A DNA stretch of 64,000 nt from Xanthobacteraceae bacterium (GCA_030041005.1 JASHOR010000096.1:1-64000), one strand, 5' to 3'. Shown: positions 34,274 to 43,498, counted from the stretch's first letter. The notes: generated by a model from the letters alone, not told the origin. A program made the numbers and translations.

Positions 34274-35419
34274 ATGCAGAAATTCACTTCGAAACATGCT
34301 GAGACTTCATGCGGCGATGAACGGTCGGGCGACACCGCTGCGCGCCCGCTTTTGCGCATCGAGGGGCTCAGCAAGCGGTTCGGCAGCGTTGCCGCGGTCG
34401 ATCGCCTTTCGCTCGACATCTACCCAGGCGAGTTCTTTGCCCTGCTTGGCCCGTCCGGCTGCGGCAAGACCACGCTCTTGCGCCTGATCGCCGGCTTCGA
34501 GCGGCCGACCGCCGGCCGCATTCTGCTCGATGGCGTTGACATCGCATCGGTGCCGCCCTACCGGCGCCCGGTCAACATGATGTTCCAGAGCTACGCGCTG
34601 TTTCCGCATCTTTCCGTCGAAGCGAACGTGGCGTTCGGACTCAAGCAGGAGGGTTTGCCGCGGCGGGAAATCGCCGGCCGTGTCGCCGACATCCTGGCAA
34701 TGGTCAAGCTGGGAGATTACGCCGCCCGCAAGCCGCACCAGCTTTCCGGCGGTCAGCGCCAGCGCGTGGCGCTGGCGCGCTCGCTGGTCAAGCGGCCGCG
34801 AGTCTTGTTGCTCGACGAACCACTTGCGGCGCTGGACAAGAAATTGCGCGACGCCACGCGCTTCGAGCTGATGGAACTGCAGCGCCAGATCAAGCTGACG
34901 TTCATCATCGTCACCCACGACCAGAGCGAAGCCATGATGGTCGCCGACCGCATCGGCGTCATGGATCAAGGCCGGCTCATGCAGGTCGCGGCGCCGGCCG
35001 AGATCTATCAGCGGCCGAACTCGCGGTGGGTGGCGGACTTCGTCGGCGACATCAATTTCTTCCAGGGCCGCGTCGGCGACGACCACATGACGGTCGAAGG
35101 CACGGCAGCCGGCCGCTTGCGCGTGGCCGCCCCGATCGAGGCCGAGGCGCGTACTCCGGTCTGGGTGGCGGTGCGGCCCGAACGCATGCTGCTGTCGCGC
35201 CAAGAGCCCGCGTCGGGGCTGGACAACAGCCTCGGCGGGACCATCGTCGAAACCGGCTATTTGGGCGAGCTTTCGATCTATCGGATTCGCGTCGCTGACG
35301 GCTCCGCGGTGAAGGCGGCGGTCGTCAATGCCGGCCGTGGCGGCGAGCCGGTGCCCGCGCAAGGCGATCATGTGTGGCTGAGCTTCCCGCCCGAAGCTGC
35401 GACCGTGCTGACGCGATAG
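34274..35419 (+). CDS. ABC transporter ATP-binding protein, spermidine/putrescine (PotA/PotG) type
   Basis: A 381-residue ATPase. Walker A is 'GPSGCGKTT' (59-67), the Q-loop is 'MMFQSYALFPHLSV', the signature is 'LSGGQRQR', Walker B is 'VLLLDEPLAALD' and the switch histidine is in 'VTHDQSEAM'. A C-terminal TOBE domain (about 290-380) is typical of PotA/PotG. It opens an operon with two permease genes. The ATG at 34274 was chosen over 34235 for proximity to the domain. Spermidine, putrescine or similar cations are likely cargo, but no binding protein is present to settle it. Confidence 0.9.
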   Translation: MQKFTSKHAETSCGDERSGDTAARPLLRIEGLSKRFGSVAAVDRLSLDIYPGEFFALLGPSGCGKTTLLRLIAGFERPTAGRILLDGVDIASVPPYRRPVNMMFQSYALFPHLSVEANVAFGLKQEGLPRREIAGRVADILAMVKLGDYAARKPHQLSGGQRQRVALARSLVKRPRVLLLDEPLAALDKKLRDATRFELMELQRQIKLTFIIVTHDQSEAMMVADRIGVMDQGRLMQVAAPAEIYQRPNSRWVADFVGDINFFQGRVGDDHMTVEGTAAGRLRVAAPIEAEARTPVWVAVRPERMLLSRQEPASGLDNSLGGTIVETGYLGELSIYRIRVADGSAVKAAVVNAGRGGEPVPAQGDHVWLSFPPEAATVLTR

Positions 35420-35477
35420 GGGCGTGGACCGCGACGATCGACCATTTCCGCTTCTCCGGCAACGACGGGGTGAAGCC

Positions 35478-36389
35478 GTGAAACGAGCCAAGAGCGACCG
35501 GAGCTGGCGAAGCCTCGTCATCGCGGCGCCGTATCTGTGGCTCCTGCTGTTCTTTCTCGTGCCGTTTCTGATCGTGCTCAAGATCAGTTTCGCGCAAAGC
35601 GCAATCGCGCTGCCGCCCTACACGCCGGTGTTTGATTTTTCTGCCGGCTGGCGCGGGATCGAAAATTTCTTCGAAAATCTATCCGTCGGCAGCTATCGCC
35701 TGCTCGGCTCCGATCCGCTCTACCTCCTTTCCTATGTGAAAAGCCTGGAGATCGCCGCGTTCTCGACGCTGATGCTGCTCGCGGTGGGCTATCCGATCGC
35801 ATACGGGATCGCGCGCGCGCCGCGCCGGCTGCAGGCCGTCCTGGTCGTGCTCGTGGTGCTGCCGTTCTGGACCTCGTTTCTCATCCGCATCTATGCCTGG
35901 ATGAACATCCTGCAGCGCGACGGTCCGCTCAATCAGCTTCTCATGACGCTGCATATCGTTCGCCAGCCGCCGGTCTGGCTCGCCAGCGATACCGCCATCT
36001 ATATCGGCATCGTCTATTCGTATCTGCCTTTCATGGTGCTGCCGCTCTATGCGGTGCTGGAGAAACTCGATCAATCGCTGATCGAAGCGGCCGCCGACCT
36101 CGGCTGTCCGCGGTGGAAGACGTTCTGGCTGGTGACCCTGCCGCTGTCTTCGCCGGGCCTCTTGGCGGGCGTCCTATTGTGCTTCATTCCGATCGTGGGC
36201 GAATTCGTGATCCCGGATTTGCTGGGCGGCTCGCGTACGCCGATGATCGGCCAGACCATCTGGATGGAGTTTTTCGGCAATAAGGACTGGCCCGCGGCTT
36301 CGGCCGTCGCCGTCGTCCTGGTCTGCCTGCTGGTGACCCCGATCGTGATCTTTCAGCATCAGGCGATGCGCAAAGCAGAACGGGACTGA
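35478..36389 (+). CDS. ABC transporter permease, PotB/PotH type
   Basis: A 303-residue inner-membrane permease with six predicted helices. It starts with 'SLVIAAPYLWLLLFFLVPFLIVLKISF' (helix 1, quoted by its ends) and has the EAA loop 'LIEAAADLGCPRWKTFWLVTLPLS', which docks with the ATPase, and 'IVGEFVIPDLLGG' which is characteristic of PotB/PotH. The GTG at 35478 after a 'GGGGTGA' ribosome-binding region was preferred; a GTG at 35424 is also in frame. It pairs with the next gene, which begins 3 bases after its stop. Confidence 0.9.
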   Translation: MKRAKSDRSWRSLVIAAPYLWLLLFFLVPFLIVLKISFAQSAIALPPYTPVFDFSAGWRGIENFFENLSVGSYRLLGSDPLYLLSYVKSLEIAAFSTLMLLAVGYPIAYGIARAPRRLQAVLVVLVVLPFWTSFLIRIYAWMNILQRDGPLNQLLMTLHIVRQPPVWLASDTAIYIGIVYSYLPFMVLPLYAVLEKLDQSLIEAAADLGCPRWKTFWLVTLPLSSPGLLAGVLLCFIPIVGEFVIPDLLGGSRTPMIGQTIWMEFFGNKDWPAASAVAVVLVCLLVTPIVIFQHQAMRKAERD

Positions 36390-36392
36390 ACC

Positions 36393-37199
36393 ATGCGCAG
36401 GGTCACCTGGTTCAATCTGTGCGCCATCGTCCTCGGCATCGCCTTCCTCTATCTGCCCATCGTCATTCTGGTGATCTATTCGTTCAACGCCTCGCGGCTG
36501 GTCGCGGTCTGGGGCGGCTGGTCCACACAATGGTATGCGCAACTCGCCGGCGACACGGCCATCGTCGGCGCGGCCCTCATGAGCCTGCGCGTCGCCTTTG
36601 TCTCGGCGAGCCTGGCCACGCTCCTGGGGACGCTCGCCGCGCTGGCCTTGGTTCGTTTCGGGCGCTTTCGCGGACGGCTTCTCTTCGCTTCGATGATCTA
36701 CGCGCCGCTCGTCATGCCCGAAGTGATTACCGGGCTTTCAATGCTGCTGCTGTTCGTTGCGATCTCGGTCGATCGCGGCTTCTGGACGGTGGTGATCGCT
36801 CACACCACCATGGCAATGTGCTTCGTCGCCGTGGTCGTGCAGGCGCGCTTGGCCGATTTCGACATGAGCCTGGAAGAGGCGGCCATGGACCTCGGCGCTC
36901 CGCCGCTGCGCACGTTCCTGACAGTGACGCTGCCGTTGATCCTTCCGGCCATTGTCGCGGCCTGGATGCTTGCTTTCGCGCTCTCGCTCGACGATCTCGT
37001 GATCGCAAGCTTCACCACCGGGCCGGGCGCGACCACGCTGCCGATCCGCATCTATTCCGAGATCCGCCTCGGCGTGAAGCCGGAGATCAATGCCGTGTGC
37101 ACCATCTTTATCGCCGTGGTCGGCATCGCGGTGCTCGTGGCCTCGCTGCTCACCAAACTCACCGGCGCGAGAGGGACCTCGGCGCGAATCGAGCCTTGA
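36393..37199 (+). CDS. ABC transporter permease, PotC/PotI type
   Basis: A 268-residue permease with six helices: 'LCAIVLGIAFLYLPIVILVIYSF' forms helix 1, and the EAA loop is 'SLEEAAMDLGAPPLRTFLTV'. The segment 'FALSLDDLVIASFTTGPGATTLPIRIYS' (ends quoted) is the PotC/PotI hallmark. It completes the ATPase-permease-permease operon. The periplasmic binding protein expected as a fourth gene is not found on either side, so the system may use one encoded elsewhere. Confidence 0.9.
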   Translation: MRRVTWFNLCAIVLGIAFLYLPIVILVIYSFNASRLVAVWGGWSTQWYAQLAGDTAIVGAALMSLRVAFVSASLATLLGTLAALALVRFGRFRGRLLFASMIYAPLVMPEVITGLSMLLLFVAISVDRGFWTVVIAHTTMAMCFVAVVVQARLADFDMSLEEAAMDLGAPPLRTFLTVTLPLILPAIVAAWMLAFALSLDDLVIASFTTGPGATTLPIRIYSEIRLGVKPEINAVCTIFIAVVGIAVLVASLLTKLTGARGTSARIEP

Positions 37200-37260
37200 G
37201 ATGGGCCGAGCTGGCGATATCAGCGCCGGCAGGTCATCCCGGCGCGTGGCGGTCGACGCG

Positions 37261-39204
37261 CTACCGCGAGACCGCGGGTTTGCTTGGCGGCGCCGGCGTT
37301 GTTGCAACGGGAGTGGAGGACGCCGGCGGCGCCGCGAAGAGCTGATCGATGACCGAACGTACGGCTTCACCCGCCGAGTGTCTCTTCACCGCTTCGAGCA
37401 GCGGTGCTGCCGCTGCCGAACGGCGGATCAGACTCGACGCATCCGGCAGCATGATCGGATTGTCCCACGGCCCCTGGACCACGAAGGGCAGGTCGAATTC
37501 GTCGGCGCTGGCGCTTGAAACCAGCGTGGCTGTGCCCTGCAGATCGAGGTCGCGCGTCGGCACCGACGCCTGGCCGGCAAGAGTCAGCTTCACGCCGGGA
37601 CCGGTGATGTGGAGGTCCTGCACCGAGACCATGCCCTGGTCGATCTTCAGGCTGAGCGCCATCTTGTCGAACGGCGTCCGGCCGGTGCGGAAGTCGCCGT
37701 TACCGGACAGCGGCCGCTTGTCGAGCCGGCGCAGCAATTGCTCGACGTTGATGCCCGTCAGCGCGCCGTCATGGGCGGTGAGGCTCGCCGTGCCGGTCAG
37801 CGTATGCGTCAGCGCCCACACCGAGTCGCCCGATCCGGTGACGTCCAGAGCAAGGGTGCCTTGGCCTTGAAGCTTGCGCAGCCCGAAGATCTGTCCGAGA
37901 CAGTTGGCAAGGTCGACGTCATCGAATTGCACGTGCGAGGCGACTTCGACGCCATCGTGGATGCTGCCGAGGCCGAAGGATCCCTTGGCGGTTCCGCCGA
38001 ACGCCTGCGACTCGCCGATCGTCACATCCAGCTTGCCGCCGCTCATATTCATCGCCACCGCCGTCCGGCCCAACCGGGCATTGGCGATCTTGACGCTCGC
38101 AGCCGAAAGCCGGAGGTCGAGATTGAAGTCGGCGAGCCCGTCCAATGCGATCGGCAGCCGATCCCACGTGCGTTCGTCCGCGGCCAAGAGGCGGATGCCG
38201 GCAACGTATGGGGTGAGATTGAGCGAACCGACCGCAAGAGTACCCTGGACCGCACGGCGCCCGTCCGCCGCCAGCGTGAGCACGCCGACGGCGCTGTTGC
38301 CGTCGAGATCGACGTTGACGTCGGTCAGCGATATCAGGCCGTCGCGCAGGCTGCTCCGGGCACTCAGCGCAAAGGGACCGAATCCGCCGAACGGCACGTC
38401 CCTGTTGTTGGTCCAACGCAACGCGTCGCGCAGGGACGGCGAATCGACATTCATGGTCCCCTCGACTTCGAGGGCCTGTCGATCTTTTGCGGTGCCGTCA
38501 AACGCGACGTCAAGCGGCGCGGAAGCGACGCGCAATTTGACGCCCGACACCGCGCCGCTGAGCGCGGCCAGGAAATCGCTCAGCGTCAGACTGGCATCGA
38601 CCTGTTGATCGTGCCACGTGAAGTGCCCGCTGGCGGCAAAACTGCGCGAGATTGACGGCCAGGCGACCTGGAAATCGACATCGCTCAGCCGTTCGCTGAA
38701 CGGCTTCGTCGCGTCGTGCACAATGACGGTGCCGTCGCGAATGCCGATCTCGGAGAAGGACGCGGCGCGGCGCGGATCCGGAGTCACGGCGCGAGCGAGG
38801 GAAGCCGTGAAGCCGGACCAGTTCGAATGGCCGCCGGACGAAAAAGTGACGTTGATGGTCGGCCGCACCAGCCTCAGATCGGCGATCTCGATTCGGCCGG
38901 CGAGCAGCGGGAAATAGCGCAGTCTGGCCGTCAACTCCTTGGCGGCGACTGCCGGTTGGCCGCCGCCGGTCTCACCGAGCGAAACGTTGCGAAAGGTGAC
39001 CGATGGGTGCGGGAAGAGGGCGACCGAGATGCCGCCGCGAAGGATGGGATCGAGACCGGTGACGCCGTGAATTTCCTTCTTGACCGCATCGCGCACCGCT
39101 GTGGCAGGGATGAAAAACGACAGCCCGACCAGCGTGGCAAACCCGGCAGCGACCACGCCGGCAACGGCAATCGCGAGGCGCTTCAAGCCATTAGCCGCGG
39201 TCAC
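37261..39204 (-). CDS. AsmA family protein
   Basis: A 647-residue protein with one N-terminal transmembrane helix ('LAIAVAGVVAAGFATLVGLSFF') and a long beta-rich periplasmic region. The AsmA signature regions are 'LARLRYFPLLAGRIEIADLRLV'-like near residue 95 and the C-terminal 'TGINVEQLLRRLDKRPLSG' with 'TPFDKMALSLKIDQG'. AsmA-like proteins are bridge-type lipid carriers between inner and outer membrane, or affect outer-membrane assembly. The C-terminus ends in a Pro/Ala-rich tail. The start is GTG. It is followed downstream by the convergent polyamine-type operon. Confidence 0.88.
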   Translation of the reverse strand: MTAANGLKRLAIAVAGVVAAGFATLVGLSFFIPATAVRDAVKKEIHGVTGLDPILRGGISVALFPHPSVTFRNVSLGETGGGQPAVAAKELTARLRYFPLLAGRIEIADLRLVRPTINVTFSSGGHSNWSGFTASLARAVTPDPRRAASFSEIGIRDGTVIVHDATKPFSERLSDVDFQVAWPSISRSFAASGHFTWHDQQVDASLTLSDFLAALSGAVSGVKLRVASAPLDVAFDGTAKDRQALEVEGTMNVDSPSLRDALRWTNNRDVPFGGFGPFALSARSSLRDGLISLTDVNVDLDGNSAVGVLTLAADGRRAVQGTLAVGSLNLTPYVAGIRLLAADERTWDRLPIALDGLADFNLDLRLSAASVKIANARLGRTAVAMNMSGGKLDVTIGESQAFGGTAKGSFGLGSIHDGVEVASHVQFDDVDLANCLGQIFGLRKLQGQGTLALDVTGSGDSVWALTHTLTGTASLTAHDGALTGINVEQLLRRLDKRPLSGNGDFRTGRTPFDKMALSLKIDQGMVSVQDLHITGPGVKLTLAGQASVPTRDLDLQGTATLVSSASADEFDLPFVVQGPWDNPIMLPDASSLIRRSAAAAPLLEAVKRHSAGEAVRSVIDQLFAAPPASSTPVATTPAPPSKPAVSR

Positions 39205-39392
39205 AGGGCGCGTTTCCGTTTTTGCGAGGTCAATCGACTATAGCGTGTGGGCAGGCGAGTGCGAAACATGCTGGACCTCTGTGTCGGATTCGTGACCGGC
39301 CAGGAGTGGCAAAGCCCGAAGAATCAACGGCTTCGACGCGCGGACCGACGACAGCTTTACCGCTGTCGACACGGCCTTGGCGCCGATCGGCA

Positions 39393-42140
39393 CTACCGGG
39401 CGGCGAGGCGGCTCGACGGGAAAGCCAGCTCGATGAGCGTTCCGGCGTTCGGCGCGCTTTGCATGCTGAAACGCGCGTGGTTTGCCTCGGCAAGCGCCTT
39501 GGTCAACGGCAAGGCGAGCCCAGCGCCGCCCGATCCCCAATCAGCCGACGTTGTATTCTTGTGGAATGGGTCGAGCACCGTCTCGACGTCCGCCTCCTTC
39601 ATGCCCGCTCCGGTATCGCGCACGCGCATCAAAACCTCGCCGGCCCCGGCCATCGCGGTGGAGACGATGACTTGCCCACCGGGTCCGGTGAGCTTGATGG
39701 CGTTGCCAAGCAGGTTGAGCACGATCTGCCGCATCGTGCGGGCGTTCGCCGTCACGTCCGGCAATCCCGGCGTCAGCGCCGAGCGAATGATGATGCGGGC
39801 GCGGTTCGCCTGGGGCTGCGTAACGGCGACGCATTGGCCGATGAGATCGTTGAGATCAACCGCGGTAAAGGTGAGATCGAGGCGGCCGGTCTCGATCTTG
39901 GAAAGATCAACCAAATCATTGAGCATCGAGACCAAATGCGTCCCAGCCGCGTGCATATCTTTGAGATAGTCGCGGTATCGCTCATTGCCGATCGGGCCGA
40001 AGCGTTCCGCCATCAGCACCTCGGCAAAGCCGATGATCGAGTTAAGCGGCGTACGTATTTCGTGGCTGACCCTGGCGATGAAATCGGCCTTGACCGCGGC
40101 CGCATTTTCCTCCGCGCGACCGGCAGCGCGGTCGATGTTCGCCTTGAGCGCGCCAATTTCCGTCTGCGCGGCGTCGAGCGCGAGCTGCATCGCCCGTTGG
40201 CGTTCTTCCGCCTGACCGTTCCTGAGAATGAGCGCCAACGCCGACGCTTCGTTCCAGGAAACGGAGAAGAGTCTACCCTCGACCGGAAGCTTCTCGCCGT
40301 GCTTGGTCACGATCGAAAGCTTCTGCGCAGCGCCGTTGTCGATCAGCGCACCCTCGCCGGTGCCGGGTGCGCCAAAAAGGACACCGAGGCCGCCGGCCGC
40401 CGCCAGCGCTTCGATACTCGGATAGCCGCTCATGTCGAGGAAATGACGATTGCCGTAGAGAAGGTCGTCGCTGCGGTAAATCAGGATTCCGGCCGGGACG
40501 CGGTCAAGCAGCGCCTGGTAGGAGGCGGTCGACGTTTGTGGCGGAGTATCGCTTTCCGGCGCGGCCGCGATCGCCGCAATGCCCGCGGCGATGGCCGCCT
40601 TGTGTCCACCGCTCATGGCGGAGCCTGCTGCGGCCAGCGGAGCTTCGGCGGCTCCATTCTCGGCGGGCCCCCGCAGACGCGCAGTCAATTCCTCCGCCAG
40701 TTCGCGAAAGGCGATGCGTTCGACCGGGCTCAGGCTCGGCGCGTTGGACAACGGCGATAGGCCTGCGCGAAACGGCACCACGTTGGCCGCGGGAGCAAAG
40801 CCGAGTTCAACCGGTTCGCTTGGCACCACCCGTGCAGCAGCCTCTACGCCATCCGCTTGTTGCGGCGGGGCGGTCTCGGGCGCCGCCGCCGGGCCGACAT
40901 CGCCCTGCTCTGACACCGCTCGGGACTCCGCGCCGATCGCGGCCGATGTTTCCGGGTCACGCTCTGGCGCAGGCGCAAAGCCGATGGGCCGCATCAGTCT
41001 CGCCCGCGACAACCGGTTGATGCGATCGACGTCGCGGCAGACGCCAAAGCCGCGAAAGCCGCTGAAGGTCCGGTCTCGATTGAACACGGGAAGTCCGGAA
41101 AGCTCGATCTCGATGCGCTCGTTCATTTCCTCGATCGGCCAGGAAATCTGGATGCCGCTCCAGGTTGCTCGCCTGGCGACTGCCTGCGCCACCTGATCGT
41201 CGGGATCGAGCTTCAGCTCCGCCGCGATCTCGCTCCACAAGCGTCCGCAAGCCGTGATCGCACGCGGGCCCACGAGTTCGATGAACTCGTCGGAACCGAT
41301 GACGAAGCGACCGTCTGCGTCCATCTGCCAGACGAAGCGCAACGGATGGTGGCGCTCGGCGGCGGGGCCGTCGGCGACGGTATCGCCCTGCCAGGCAGGC
41401 GACCGATCGCGCATCGAACCCGAGATCCGGTCGGATTCGCTGCCGTCGTGCACGCCTGCCGTCGTGACCGGCCGGCGCGGCTGCGGGCGCAGCACGAATA
41501 GGAGCGCGCGCCATTCATCCTCACCCAGGCGTAATGCGGTTATCTCGGCCTGACCATGCTCCAGATGCGCCGCACCGGTGGCGCCGCCGGACGCCAGCGC
41601 GGATGCAGCGAGCGCTTCGAGGCCGAGGGCCGGCAGCGCCGTCGCGTCGCCAAGCCATGGCCGCGCCGCGGCATTGGCATGAAGGAGGCTGCCGTCCGGC
41701 GCAAACGCTGCGACCGCTTGCGCGCCATCGGGCACGATTCGGCGCACGCGCTCCTTGAGCCCGAGCGACGGCCCGATCGCTTCCAACGCCGCGATCAGGA
41801 CGGCGCGCGAACCGTCCTCCATTGTCAGGAGCGAACAGGCACACATCAGCGGCTTTCCGAGCCGCGCGCCGAAACCACGCAGCCGCTCGAACCGCGGCTG
41901 ACCGCCATGCGGCAGGTTCGCAGCGATTTGGCGGACTTGGTCGGCTGAGGAGTCGCCGTCACGCCCGCGGGGCGGCGGCGTATTCGGCGCCTTTACGGCG
42001 GCAAAAGCCGCTGCGCCAGTCGCATTCGCCCACAGCAGCGAGCCGTCAACGCTCCACAGCCAAGCCGGGTGACAGCTCGTCGCCAAAATCGCCAGCCGCT
42101 GGTTTTGCAGCAAGGCTAGGTCGGATTCGCCGATCGACAT
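39393..42140 (-). CDS. PdhS/PleC-type PAS histidine kinase
   Basis: A 915-residue kinase. The N-terminal 550 residues carry degenerate PAS-like segments (for example 'HPAWLWSVDGSLLWANATGA' and 'FVWQMDADGRFVIGSDEF'). A long disordered Ala/Pro region follows, then a PAS domain at about 565-660 ('LDRVPAGILIYRSDDLLYGNR'). The DHp helix has phospho-acceptor His693 in 'RVSHEIRTPLNSIIGFAEVL' and the region 'FGPIGNERYRDYLKDMH' typical of the PdhS/PleC/DivJ cell-cycle kinases of alphaproteobacteria. In the ATPase domain the N-box is 'NLLGNAIKLT', the G1 box 'RDTGAGM' and the ATP lid 'GGAGLALPLTK', where most relatives have GTGLGLP. No transmembrane helix, so cytosolic. It likely signals to DivK-like regulators. 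Confidence 0.87.
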   Translation of the reverse strand: MSIGESDLALLQNQRLAILATSCHPAWLWSVDGSLLWANATGAAAFAAVKAPNTPPPRGRDGDSSADQVRQIAANLPHGGQPRFERLRGFGARLGKPLMCACSLLTMEDGSRAVLIAALEAIGPSLGLKERVRRIVPDGAQAVAAFAPDGSLLHANAAARPWLGDATALPALGLEALAASALASGGATGAAHLEHGQAEITALRLGEDEWRALLFVLRPQPRRPVTTAGVHDGSESDRISGSMRDRSPAWQGDTVADGPAAERHHPLRFVWQMDADGRFVIGSDEFIELVGPRAITACGRLWSEIAAELKLDPDDQVAQAVARRATWSGIQISWPIEEMNERIEIELSGLPVFNRDRTFSGFRGFGVCRDVDRINRLSRARLMRPIGFAPAPERDPETSAAIGAESRAVSEQGDVGPAAAPETAPPQQADGVEAAARVVPSEPVELGFAPAANVVPFRAGLSPLSNAPSLSPVERIAFRELAEELTARLRGPAENGAAEAPLAAAGSAMSGGHKAAIAAGIAAIAAAPESDTPPQTSTASYQALLDRVPAGILIYRSDDLLYGNRHFLDMSGYPSIEALAAAGGLGVLFGAPGTGEGALIDNGAAQKLSIVTKHGEKLPVEGRLFSVSWNEASALALILRNGQAEERQRAMQLALDAAQTEIGALKANIDRAAGRAEENAAAVKADFIARVSHEIRTPLNSIIGFAEVLMAERFGPIGNERYRDYLKDMHAAGTHLVSMLNDLVDLSKIETGRLDLTFTAVDLNDLIGQCVAVTQPQANRARIIIRSALTPGLPDVTANARTMRQIVLNLLGNAIKLTGPGGQVIVSTAMAGAGEVLMRVRDTGAGMKEADVETVLDPFHKNTTSADWGSGGAGLALPLTKALAEANHARFSMQSAPNAGTLIELAFPSSRLAAR

Positions 42141-42355
42141 GCCCCGGAACCCGTTGCCTGACGAATCTTTAATAAGACGGGCGCTTCGCCTCGTCCATGG
42201 CGCGCCGCGCACCTCCACCAGGCATGGCCCAATAACCCTAATGCGGCCGGGAGGGGGACGCTCGCGACGCTCTACCCGCACTCGCGCACAAATGGTCCTT
42301 GTATCTTTCTCGCCATTTCGCAGTAGGATCGAGGGCCCGGTATGAGGAGAGAACG

Positions 42356-42739
42356 ATGGCCAAGGATCCGCTTGAGCAGTTTGCAATCCCCAATGAGCTG
42401 CGTTCATTCGCAGAGCAAAGCGTGGCACAGGCGCGCAAGGCCTTCGATGGCTTCATCGAAGCGGCAAACCAGGCCGTCGGGCAAATGCATGGACAGGCGC
42501 AAGCGGCGCATAGCAGCGCCAGCGAGATCGCGCAGAAGTCGATCGAATACGCCCAGAACAATGCGACCGCCACGTTCGACTTCGCGCAAAAGCTGATGGG
42601 CGCCAAAGACGCTGCCGAGGTGATGGGACTGCAATCGGAATTCCTCGGACGGCAGATGCAGGCCCTGTCGGCGCAGGCGCGAGAACTCGGCCAGAGCGCT
42701 GCCAAAATGGTGATCGACTCGGTCAAGCCCCGACCTTGA
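42356..42739 (+). CDS. phasin family protein (short)
   Basis: A 127-residue, wholly helical amphipathic protein of the Phasin_2 family, with 'RSFAEQSVAQARKAFDGFIEAA' and 'NATATFDFAQKLMGAKDAAEVMGLQSEF' as the two best blocks (ends quoted). Phasins coat polyhydroxyalkanoate granules and control their number and size. The ATG at 42356 has an 'AGGAGA' ribosome-binding site. A second phasin follows 258 bases downstream with its own promoter, so the two are likely expressed differently. It is divergent from the PdhS-like kinase gene. Confidence 0.9.
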   Translation: MAKDPLEQFAIPNELRSFAEQSVAQARKAFDGFIEAANQAVGQMHGQAQAAHSSASEIAQKSIEYAQNNATATFDFAQKLMGAKDAAEVMGLQSEFLGRQMQALSAQARELGQSAAKMVIDSVKPRP

Positions 42740-42812
42740 TCGGTTGTCGATCGAATGATCAAATCGGTCGAATGAAAAATAATAGTTTTTTCAATATCTT
42801 ATAAAATTATTG

Positions 42813-42860
42813 TGCATCGCAATATTTTCTATTGCATTGCACCAATATAATTGCTATTCT
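42813..42860 (+). promoter_or_regulatory. AT-rich phasin promoter with two TGCA(T)YGCA motifs
   Basis: Within a strikingly AT-rich stretch are TGCATCGCA (42813-42821) and TGCATTGCA (42833-42841), exactly 20 bases apart, or two helical turns. The second overlaps a -35 element TTGCAT (42832-42837), followed after 17 bases by the -10 TATTCT (42855-42860). The arrangement fits a repressor such as PhaR, which binds TGC/GCA-rich palindromes at phasin promoters and lets go when polyhydroxyalkanoate accumulates. PhaR is inferred, not shown. Confidence 0.6.
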
Positions 42861-42997
42861 GAATATGGAAATCGGTGGCCGAAATCTTCCCATTCGATCG
42901 CCGGATTTGGCAGGCGGCTTGGCCCCGGCGGCGAGGCCGAGCATCGTTTCCGATTGTGACAGCCCAAGCGCAAGGACAAACCTAAGGATCAAGTGCC

Positions 42998-43498
42998 ATG
43001 GCGGAAGCCACAACGACTACTCCTCCGAAGACGAAGACCGGCAAACCTGCAACGAGCGCATTCGAGATGCCCAAATTCGAGATGCCAAAATTCGACATTC
43101 CGAAGGTCGAAATGCCGGCCGCTTTCCGCGAATTCGCGGAGCGTGGCGTCGCTCAGTGCAAGGACACTTATGAAAAGATGAAGGCGGCCGCCGAGGAGGC
43201 GACCGACATGCTTGAGACGACCTATTCGACCGCGACCAGGGGAGCCTCCGATTACGGCCTCAAAGTGATCGAAGCGGCGCGTACGAACACCAATGCGGCG
43301 TTCGATTTCGCCGGCGAATTGATCACGGCAAAGACGTTCTCGGAAGCGATCGAAGTATCGAGCGCGCATGTGCGCAAGCAGTTCGAGGTTTTCACCAAGC
43401 AGGGCAAGGAACTCGGTGCGCTGGCGCAGAAAGTTGCTACGGATACCGCGGAGCCGATCAAGAACGGCATGAACAAGGCGTTCAACAAGGTCGCCTGA
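42998..43498 (+). CDS. phasin family protein with N-terminal pentapeptide repeats
   Basis: A 166-residue phasin (Phasin_2). Residues 22-40 hold four imperfect pentapeptides, FEMPK, FEMPK, FDIPK and VEMPA, a proline-spaced amphipathic stretch. The rest is helical: 'FREFAERGVAQCKDTYEKMK', 'GLKVIEAARTNTNAAFDFAG' and 'SSAHVRKQFEVFTKQGKELG', the normal granule-binding region. The family role is coating PHA granules. It has its own promoter (42813-42860) and a strong terminator just behind it, which points to abundant expression. An 'aaggat' ribosome-binding site precedes the ATG. Confidence 0.93.
   Translation: MAEATTTTPPKTKTGKPATSAFEMPKFEMPKFDIPKVEMPAAFREFAERGVAQCKDTYEKMKAAAEEATDMLETTYSTATRGASDYGLKVIEAARTNTNAAFDFAGELITAKTFSEAIEVSSAHVRKQFEVFTKQGKELGALAQKVATDTAEPIKNGMNKAFNKVA

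Noticed and set aside
39349-39368. Hairpin cgacagc/gctgtcg after the kinase stop as a terminator
   Set aside because: A 7-base stem without a U tract is too weak to call.
39222-40760. Plus-strand open frame of 512 codons
   Set aside because: Antisense to the kinase domain of the PdhS-like histidine kinase.
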